14,705 nt of DNA from positions 1 to 14,705 of the forward strand of contig CAYSAG010000113.1 in NCBI GenBank assembly GCA_964428935.1, given 5' to 3'. Positions 1-7,452 of this stretch are shown piece after piece (position 1 is the stretch's first letter; each line of letters starts with the position of its first letter). The notes under the pieces are model-generated. The model searched no databases and had not been told where the DNA came from. It saw nothing but the letters and a program-made list of their open reading frames with translations. Source of the DNA: JAADHY01 sp964428935. Its GTDB lineage: Bacteria; Planctomycetota; Planctomycetia; Planctomycetales; Planctomycetaceae. The position numbers and the translations under genes were made by a program.

Positions 1-335
1 AGAGTCTTTGCGGTCAAGATGCGCGCAACGTGCGCCCATGACTTGAACGCCGTAAACTTGTCACGTTCTCTTCGGCTGTGGAGCAAGCAGGATGCTTGCT
101 CCACGTTAGACTGTACGTTCCGCCGACGTGACCCTCTCTGGTTCCGACATCACGGCACACAATGCGTTCGCGTGCCGAAAGACCATGCTGGCGAGGGCCC
201 GACCTGCACGGCCCTGGCTGCCAGAACATTTCCCGACTGCTCGGTGTCACAGCTGCCGCGCCCGACCAGGCTGGCTCGCTCGGACGCAAAGGTCAGACGG
301 CTCGTCCGCCGAGCGAGACACCGTACCGCAGCGAC
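1..335. other. Intergenic or flanking region without a convincing gene
   Basis: No reading frame here has a ribosome binding site plus recognisable protein sequence. Open frames on both strands overlap each other and the 3' end of greA, and have the arginine- and serine-rich composition of out-of-frame GC-rich DNA. The stretch holds a perfect 12-bp hairpin at 78-104 (listed separately). It also holds a second inverted repeat in which CTCGCTCGG (275-283) pairs with CCGAGCGAG (309-317). That second structure lies 19 bases downstream of the greA stop and could end the greA transcript, but it has no U-tract. Confidence 0.6.
78..104. repeat. Perfect 12-bp inverted repeat, REP-like hairpin
   Basis: GTGGAGCAAGCA (78-89), loop GGA (90-92), TGCTTGCTCCAC (93-104). 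All 12 pairs are Watson-Crick. No T-tract follows on either strand, so an intrinsic terminator is not supported. The compact palindromic form suggests an interspersed REP-like unit or a protein-binding site. No second copy is visible in this window. Confidence 0.6.
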
Positions 336-815
336 TCACTCGTTCTCGATCCGGACAATCTTGAGCCTCAACTTGCCCCGCGGAATGTCGATCTCCACCT
401 GGTCGCCCAGCTTGTGTCCGAGCAACCCTTGGCCGATCGGACTGCTGGTCAGGATTTTCATGACCTCGCTAGAGTAATCCTCCTCGCCCGGTCCCACAAG
501 CTCGTAGGTTTCTTCCTCGCCCGTGTCGAGGTCACGCACGGTGACCCGGGTGCCGAACCGGACCGTGTCACTGGGAAGGGTCGACTTGTCGACGATTTCG
601 CAGGACGCGAGCTTGGCTTTGAGCTGGTTAATCTTTGCCTGCAGCAAAGCCATGGCTTCTCGCTGTCCGTGGTACTCGGCGTTCTCGCTGAGGTCGCCTT
701 CGTCGCGAGCGCGAGCAATGTTCTCGGCGATCTTCGGAAGTTCGACTTCCTCCAACCGACGAATCTCGGCTCGAATTTTTTCGTACCCTTCGCGTGAAAT
801 CGGCTGTCGCTCCAT
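336..815 (-). CDS. greA: Transcription elongation factor GreA
   Basis: The 159-residue product has the usual GreA length (about 158). GreA rescues backtracked RNA polymerase: its N-terminal coiled coil enters the secondary channel and two acidic tip residues stimulate cleavage of the transcript 3' end. Residues 1-75 are the helical hairpin. The tip motif GDLSENAEY is intact at 40-48, giving catalytic acids D41 and E44. Residues 80-159 are the FKBP-like C-terminal domain with the typical SSPIGQGLLGHKLGD stretch (124-138). The ATG at 815 is chosen because ACGGAGG lies 6 bases upstream and the family N-terminus starts there; a longer frame reaching 905 has no such support. It is transcribed in the same direction as the sugar genes to its right but is separated from them by a terminator. 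Confidence 0.97.
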   Translation of the reverse strand: MERQPISREGYEKIRAEIRRLEEVELPKIAENIARARDEGDLSENAEYHGQREAMALLQAKINQLKAKLASCEIVDKSTLPSDTVRFGTRVTVRDLDTGEEETYELVGPGEEDYSSEVMKILTSSPIGQGLLGHKLGDQVEIDIPRGKLRLKIVRIENE

Positions 816-920
816 GGCGGCCTCCGTGTAACTCGTTCCCACACCGGAACCGCTTGGCGTGCGTCGCGGCAGCAGGCATCCGCCGCTCCGGCAGTCGCCA
901 CCCACCGCGACGCTGCGTCC

Positions 921-955
921 AAAAAAGACGCGAGACGGCCTGCTGGCCGCCTCGC
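921..955 (-). terminator. Intrinsic terminator downstream of the Gfo/Idh/MocA gene
   Basis: On the minus strand a GC-rich stem (GCGAG-C-GGCCG paired with CGGCC-A-CTCGC positions 930-955, one A/C mismatch, 4-base loop at 941-944) is followed after GTC by six Ts (926-921). It lies 25 bases beyond the oxidoreductase stop codon and separates that gene from greA. Confidence 0.75.
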
Positions 956-980
956 CGTAGGCCGCTAAATCGTACTCCGC

Positions 981-2129
981 TCAGCCGACCGACTCAACGT
1001 CAACCCAGCACCCTTCTTTCGCGCTCAACAGAACCGCCTCGCAAACCTTCTGCACTTCCAAGCCGTCGGCGAAGGTCGGCCGAGCCGGCTCGCCCTTGGC
1101 CAACCCGTCCAAGAAATCGGCAAGCTGGTGCACGAAGGTGTGTTCGTAGCCGATCTGCAGCCCGGGAACCCACCACTTGTCCATGTACGGGTGGTCGCCT
1201 CCGTGGTCGGTGACGTGGATCGACCGCCAGCCGCGCAGTTTGCCTTCGTCGCGGTGGTCGAACCAGGCCAAGCGGTGCAAGTCGTGCAGGTCCCACGCAA
1301 TCGAAGCGTGCTCGCCGTTGATCTCGAACGTGTACAAAGCCTTGTGACCGCGTGCGTAGCGGGTCGACTCGAACACCCCGAGCGAACCGTTCTGGAAACG
1401 GCACAGGAAGGCACAAGCGTCGTCGATCTGAACCGGCTCGACTTTGCCCGTTTCCGCGTGTCTGCGCTGCTTGATGAACGTCTCGGTCATGGCGTTGACA
1501 CGCACGATCGGCCCGTTCTGCCACATGGCCGTGTCGATGCAGTGGGCCAGCAAGTCTCCGGTGACACCGCTGCCGGCCGCCTTCGCGTCCAGACGCCAAG
1601 TCGAGACACCGCCTTGCGGGACGTCGGCCGAAATCGTCCAGTCCTGCAAGAAGCAAGCTCGGTAATGGAAGATCTTGCCCAGACGCCCCTCGTCGATCAG
1701 CAGTTTGGCCAGCGTCACGGCAGGGACGCGGCGGTAGTTGAACGACACCAGGTTTGGCACGCCGGCTTTCTCGACCGCCTCGACCATCTTCTTGGCCTGT
1801 TCGACGTTCAGCGCCAGCGGCTTTTCGCACAAGACCGCCTTACCGGCCTCGGCCGCGGCAATGGCAATTTCGGCGTGCAGGTTGTTGGGAACGCAAATGT
1901 CGACCAGGTCGATGTCTTTGTCCTCGACGACCTTTCGCCAGTCGGTGCCGTAGGATTCGAACCCCCATTTCTGAGCGAACGCCTTCGCTTCCTCCTCGAC
2001 GGCTCCCACGACCGTCTTCAAAACCGGTTCGTACTCCAAGTCGAAGAAGTTGTTGACCCGTCGGTAGGCGTTCGAGTGGGCCCGTCCCATGAAGCCGTAA
2101 CCGATCAGTCCCACGTTGAGTTTTTTCAT
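981..2129 (-). CDS. Gfo/Idh/MocA family NAD(P)-dependent oxidoreductase
   Basis: The 382-residue protein begins with a Rossmann fold (MKKLNVGLIGYGFMGRAHS), with GxGxxG at G10-G12-G15. The family signature CEKPLA at 101-106 includes the conserved lysine K103. The alpha/beta C-terminal domain carries GDLLAHCIDTA (191-201), with H196 and D199 at the usual catalytic positions. The family oxidises or reduces sugars, inositols and related polyols; the exact substrate cannot be read from sequence. The ATG at 2129 is chosen because it begins the Rossmann strand and has GGAG a few bases upstream; an extension to 2189 would translate repeat DNA. It lies 130 bases after the TIM-barrel isomerase in the same direction, suggesting shared function. 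No signal peptide, so a cytoplasmic enzyme is expected. A strong terminator follows. Confidence 0.93.
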   Translation of the reverse strand: MKKLNVGLIGYGFMGRAHSNAYRRVNNFFDLEYEPVLKTVVGAVEEEAKAFAQKWGFESYGTDWRKVVEDKDIDLVDICVPNNLHAEIAIAAAEAGKAVLCEKPLALNVEQAKKMVEAVEKAGVPNLVSFNYRRVPAVTLAKLLIDEGRLGKIFHYRACFLQDWTISADVPQGGVSTWRLDAKAAGSGVTGDLLAHCIDTAMWQNGPIVRVNAMTETFIKQRRHAETGKVEPVQIDDACAFLCRFQNGSLGVFESTRYARGHKALYTFEINGEHASIAWDLHDLHRLAWFDHRDEGKLRGWRSIHVTDHGGDHPYMDKWWVPGLQIGYEHTFVHQLADFLDGLAKGEPARPTFADGLEVQKVCEAVLLSAKEGCWVDVESVG

Positions 2130-2150
2130 GGCTCCATTCTCCAATCTGTT

Positions 2151-2180
2151 GTCGTCCGTTGTCGTCCGTTCGTGTCCGTC
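2151..2180. repeat. Short tandem repeat, 10-bp unit
   Basis: GTCGTCCGTT is repeated exactly at 2151-2160 and 2161-2170, followed by a degenerate third copy CGTGTCCGTC (2171-2180). It lies in the 130-base gap between the isomerase stop and the oxidoreductase start, 22 bases upstream of that start codon, so it would be in the intercistronic RNA if the two genes are co-transcribed. Confidence 0.7.
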
Positions 2181-2259
2181 AACCAACACACGACCCGCCT
2201 GCCGGTGGACTGGCAGACCTGCTCGGTCGGGCGAGTCCGAATGCCCGTCGGGCGGGCTG

Positions 2260-3324
<1,065 letters not shown>

Positions 3325-3364
3325 CGCCAAAACCTCTCCGCTCCCTCAGGACAAACAGCCCAAG

Positions 3365-3396
3365 AAAAAACGGCACGCTCGCTGGGGAGCGTGCCG
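3365..3396 (-). terminator. Intrinsic terminator between the cupin and TIM-barrel genes
   Basis: Perfect 10-bp stem CGGCACGCTC (3371-3380) with GAGCGTGCCG (3387-3396) and a 6-base loop, followed on the minus strand directly by six Ts (3370-3365). It begins 9 bases after the cupin stop codon. This is the textbook form of a rho-independent terminator. It leaves only about 40 bases before the next start codon. Confidence 0.9.
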
Positions 3397-3405
3397 GCTG
3401 GTGGT

Positions 3406-4632
<1,227 letters not shown>

Positions 4633-4980
4633 CGATGCTCCTCCTTCACGGACTTCTGTTGCTGTCAACCATTTCAACTGCCATGCTGTTGCCGCTGGCC
4701 GGCGGCAGCCTTCTTCCGCGCCAGCTCGGCCGCTGGCCACGCCGGCGACTCGTCCGGGCCCGCCCCTTGGGCGGCAGCCATTGTGACCGATGCGCCGAAC
4801 GCGGACAAGCCAGCGACAATTCGGAAAAACGCCGGTCGGGCGGGGGAGCGAGCCCGTTTACCGACGCTGTCCGCCTGTGCCGGACCAGCGCGCCGCCCGT
4901 CGGGGCCACAACAACGTCCAGGCAACGTGTCGTCCTCTTGGTCGCGGCCAACGGCCGCCAGAGCAGGAAAGGAACGAACC
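4633..4980. other. Divergent intergenic region between the cupin and RraA-like genes
   Basis: This 348-base gap separates two divergently transcribed genes and should hold both promoters, but I see no convincing -35/-10 pair. TTGACA occurs on the minus strand shortly before the cupin ribosome binding site without a matching -10. A minus-strand frame across the gap encodes a hydrophobic run followed by an Ala/Lys-rich tail, but it has no ribosome binding site near a start codon and I do not call it a gene. Confidence 0.55.
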
Positions 4981-5856
4981 ATGAAAACGGCAACTCGGAC
5001 CGAAAGCTGGCGACCACGAGTGTGTTTGTTTGCGGCATGGTTGGTCGGTCTGCTCGCAGTCAGTTCAGCACGGGCCGACAAACCAAAGACGGACCCGGCC
5101 GAAGACTGGCGGGCTGGGCAGAACTTCATTCCCACGCCCGTCTACTCGCTGGAGGACGACCAGCGAATCCTCAAGCTGTTCGAGGGGCTGCGGGTGTCGG
5201 ACGTCAGCGACGCCCTGGACAAGGTCGGGCTTCCGAACGTGTGTCGAATGAGTCCGGACATCCGACCGCTGTGGAAGGACACCCGGACGTTCCGTCACCG
5301 GTTCGTCGGCATTGCCGTCACGGCTCGGTACGTCCCAACTCAGCAAGGTCCGCCGGGCCCGTTGCCGCCGGAGCAGTTCGACCGGTGGGTCGGTCGTTGG
5401 TACAAGGAACGGTCCAGCGAGCCGTTCGTTCGGTTGATTCGGCCCGGCACGGCGTTGGTCATTGAAGACGCAGGCGGCGACGTCGGCTCCATCGGCTCCA
5501 ACAACATTCTCAGCTGGAAGGCGAAAGGTTGTGTCGGCGTCGTGTGCAGCTCGACGGCCCGCGACACGGACGAAATCATTGCCGAGAAAGTGCCGTTGTA
5601 CTTCCGGCACCCGGGCCGCGGCATTCGGCCAGGACGCAACGAAATCGAGTCGGTCAACCGGCCGGTCGTGTGCGGCGGCGTGTTGGTCATTCCCGGCGAC
5701 GTCATTGTGGCCGACGGCGACGGAGTGGTCGTCGTGCCACGAGCGAAGGCGGAACTGGTCGCCAGGTTCGCTCGGCAAATCCTCGAAAAAGACAAGGCCA
5801 GCCGTCGGTCGAAGTACCAGCAGTTGGGGCTGCCGCCAGACGCGTCGGTCAAGTGA
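4981..5856 (+). CDS. Secreted RraA-family (HMG/CHA aldolase-like) protein
   Basis: The 291-residue protein has a Sec-type signal peptide: basic start, hydrophobic LFAAWLVGLLAVSSA (about 16-30), probable cleavage after ARA at 30-32. The rest is an RraA fold. Members include the RNase E inhibitor RraA and class II 4-hydroxy-4-methyl-2-oxoglutarate/oxaloacetate-type aldolases. Residues 161-172 (IEDAGGDVGSIG) and the motif TARD with R194 and D195 match the substrate- and metal-binding Arg-Asp pair of the aldolases. PGDVIVADGDGVVVVP (238-253) is the other hallmark. An enzymatic role is therefore plausible, and export makes RNase E regulation unlikely. The ATG at 4981 is chosen for the signal peptide and upstream AAAGGAA. 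The frame stays open far upstream, but that is antisense to three other genes. The next gene follows 78 bases later on the same strand. Confidence 0.88.
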   Translation: MKTATRTESWRPRVCLFAAWLVGLLAVSSARADKPKTDPAEDWRAGQNFIPTPVYSLEDDQRILKLFEGLRVSDVSDALDKVGLPNVCRMSPDIRPLWKDTRTFRHRFVGIAVTARYVPTQQGPPGPLPPEQFDRWVGRWYKERSSEPFVRLIRPGTALVIEDAGGDVGSIGSNNILSWKAKGCVGVVCSSTARDTDEIIAEKVPLYFRHPGRGIRPGRNEIESVNRPVVCGGVLVIPGDVIVADGDGVVVVPRAKAELVARFARQILEKDKASRRSKYQQLGLPPDASVK

Positions 5857-5934
5857 GCCAAGGACACGACGCGACTCGAGCGACTGGGCAGTAAGAGCGG
5901 TTCAAACGCGGTCGGACGACAGCGAGGAGTGGAA

Positions 5935-6357
5935 ATGAAGTCCTACACGGAGTACCTGACGTTCAACATTCCCCGGCGAATGGACTTCGTCAACATTACG
6001 CCTCAAGTCGAGGAAGCCGTTCGGAAAAGCGGCGTGAAGGAAGGACTGTGTCTGGTCAACGCCATGCACATTACGGCCAGCGTTTTCATCAACGACGACG
6101 AGCCGGGACTGCACGAAGACTACAAACGCTGGCTGGAAGAGTTGGCTCCGTTCGACCCCTCGCCCGAACGCTACCACCACAACCGGACCGGTGAGGACAA
6201 CGGAGACGCTCACCACAAACGACAAATCATGGGACGGGAAGTCGTGGTGGCCATTACGAACGGGAAGTTGGACTTCGGACCGTGGGAGCAGATTTTTTAC
6301 GGCGAGTTTGACGGCCGGCGTCCCAAGCGGGTGCTGGTGAAAATCATTGGTGAGTGA
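5935..6357 (+). CDS. YjbQ/UPF0047 family protein
   Basis: The 140-residue protein matches the YjbQ (UPF0047) family in length and pattern. Diagnostic stretches are AMHITASVFINDDEPGLHEDY (44-63), HHNRTGEDNGDAHHKRQIMG (81-100) and the C-terminal WEQIFYGEFDGRRPKRVLVKIIGE (117-140). The conserved histidines and Asp/Glu residues are present. Family members are small trimeric beta proteins; some E. coli and archaeal homologues were reported to have weak thiamine-phosphate synthase activity, and the physiological role is unsettled. The ATG at 5935 has GAGGAG five bases upstream; an in-frame GTG at 5929 overlaps that site and is rejected. No signal peptide, so cytoplasmic, unlike the preceding RraA-like protein with which it may be co-transcribed. 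Confidence 0.93.
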   Translation: MKSYTEYLTFNIPRRMDFVNITPQVEEAVRKSGVKEGLCLVNAMHITASVFINDDEPGLHEDYKRWLEELAPFDPSPERYHHNRTGEDNGDAHHKRQIMGREVVVAITNGKLDFGPWEQIFYGEFDGRRPKRVLVKIIGE

Positions 6358-6374
6358 GCGGCGGAGTCGGCTGA

Positions 6375-6415
6375 CGGGCCGCGCGGAGCGCGAAGCGGTC
6401 CACACGCTCGGCCCG
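6375..6415. other. Inverted repeat after the YjbQ gene
   Basis: CGGGCCG (6375-6381) pairs with CGGCCCG (6409-6415) around a 27-base GC-rich interior that can itself fold. It starts 18 bases after the YjbQ stop and may help terminate the transcript, but there is no T-tract on the plus strand. Confidence 0.3.
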
Positions 6416-6560
6416 CGTCGCGCAGTCAAAACACTTGGGCCAGACGCAACTGTGCTTCCGGCTCGAGGGCCTCGTCGGCACGTGCGCCGGCGGACGAAGC
6501 CCGAACGCCGGCCCGCAACCGCTCAGGCCGCAAGTGGTTCAGCAAGCGGGCAGCCACTCG

Positions 6561-6866
6561 TCAGTAGGTAGGCAGCGACTCGAGCGGAGCCAGTGCTGTC
6601 GTGGTCGGGTAGGGAGCGACGGCGGTCGGGGGAGGCGCGACGGTCGGAGCAGCCGGCGGGAAGCCCGTCTGAATGGTGTCCCACGTGCCGTACACGGCTC
6701 CGGTTTGAGGCGGCGTCACGGTCGTGCCCGGCGGCACGGTCCCGCAGGCTCCCGAGGGACAGTTGTAGCCGCCGTACCCGTAACCCCAGTACGGCCACCA
6801 CCAACAGCAACCGCTGGCCGACACACCGAGGGCCGCTGCAACCGCAAGGACCAGTACGCGTTTCAT
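6561..6866 (-). CDS. Small Cys/Trp/Tyr-rich putative lipoprotein
   Basis: The 101-residue protein starts MKRVLVLAVAAALGVSASGC, a short basic and hydrophobic signal ending in a lipobox-like ASGC, so C20 is the likely lipidated residue. The mature N-terminus is aromatic: CCWWWPYWGYGYGGYNC (20-36), followed by CPSGAC (36-41). The remainder is a low-complexity Pro/Thr/Ala linker (about 44-95). No enzymatic domain is recognisable. Such proteins are usually small envelope-anchored proteins; the aromatic patch might contact surfaces or glycans, but that is speculation. The ATG at 6866 has AAAGGA about 9 bases upstream and gives a clean signal peptide; a TTG one codon earlier is possible. It converges with the YjbQ gene and is divergent from the DUF2079 gene. 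Confidence 0.75.
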   Translation of the reverse strand: MKRVLVLAVAAALGVSASGCCWWWPYWGYGYGGYNCPSGACGTVPPGTTVTPPQTGAVYGTWDTIQTGFPPAAPTVAPPPTAVAPYPTTTALAPLESLPTY

Positions 6867-7213
6867 CAAACCGTCCTTTCGAAAACTGAACGACCGGACT
6901 TCTGGCTGTGCTCCTGTGTGGAATGCTGCCGCGGGCTCAACGCGCAGTCGAGCTCACAGCGCGAACAACCCACACGGCAGTGCAGGCGGGGTTTGTGGAA
7001 AAGAGGTCTGAACGCCAAACGCAGGGAGAGAGAGGACGGGTCGAGTCAGTGACTCGCTGACTGCGGCGAACAATAGCCAAGTCGCCGAACGACCGTCAAT
7101 ACGAGTTGGCGAAAATTTCCGCGACCGCCTGGGATCCCAGCGGACGCACCTTGGTGGGACCCGCAACGGGTCGACGCCGAGGCGGGGAACGGCCGGCGTT
7201 TGCCGCCGGGACA

Positions 7214-7231
7214 CCCTCGGCTGGCCGAGGG
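7214..7231. repeat. 8-bp inverted repeat in the upstream region of the DUF2079 gene
   Basis: CCCTCGGC (7214-7221), TG, GCCGAGGG (7224-7231). As RNA it would more likely fold as a 7-bp stem with a 4-base loop. It lies about 220 bases before the start codon and 20 bases before the GTGTCGACAC palindrome, so it could be an operator or an RNA hairpin. Confidence 0.4.
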
Positions 7232-7292
7232 GGCTTGCCGCTGGTTCGGGTGTGTCGACACGCCCCCGGCGCCGAACAACGGCGCGGCTCGC

Positions 7293-7323
7293 TTGTTCGG
7301 CTCGCTGCACTCGGCCCTAAAAT
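7293..7323 (+). promoter_or_regulatory. Possible sigma70-like promoter for the DUF2079 gene
   Basis: TTGTTC (7293-7298), 19-base spacer, TAAAAT (7318-7323). The -10 matches five of six consensus positions but the -35 only three, and the spacer is long. It is the best candidate seen in the gap and would give a leader of about 120 bases. Confidence 0.3.
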
Positions 7324-7452
7324 GAAAGAGTCTCGTCGAGCGGCGGCGGGTCAGGTCGGCCACAGACGGCCAGTCAGGTGAGCGGGCTCGGACCGACCGC
7401 GGCTGCCGACCTGTGCTGGGCGGTCCGCGAGAGAAAACGGAAGGAGACGTCC

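Larger units (their letters stand above)
6867..7452. other. Divergent intergenic region with several palindromes
   Basis: About 585 bases separate the lipoprotein start from the TTG start of the membrane protein. No frame looks like a gene. It contains AGTCAG/CTGACT around a 7-base loop (7044-7062), the 18-base palindromic element CCCTCGGC-TG-GCCGAGGG (7214-7231) and the 10-bp perfect palindrome GTGTCGACAC (7252-7261). A possible plus-strand promoter lies at 7293-7323. The frame of the next gene is open back to a GTG at 7378, but the ribosome binding site favours 7453. Confidence 0.55.

Noticed and set aside
128..797. Plus-strand frames across the left end
   Set aside because: They overlap greA in antisense and show no family motifs.
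1946..1968. GGGGGTTCGAATCC on the minus strand, resembling a tRNA T-arm
   Set aside because: It lies in the oxidoreductase coding frame (WGFESYG) and no acceptor, D or anticodon stem surrounds it.
4674..5135. Minus-strand frame with a hydrophobic run and Ala/Lys-rich tail
   Set aside because: It overlaps the RraA signal-peptide region on the other strand and no start codon has a ribosome binding site. I cannot exclude a short real peptide in its last 50 codons.
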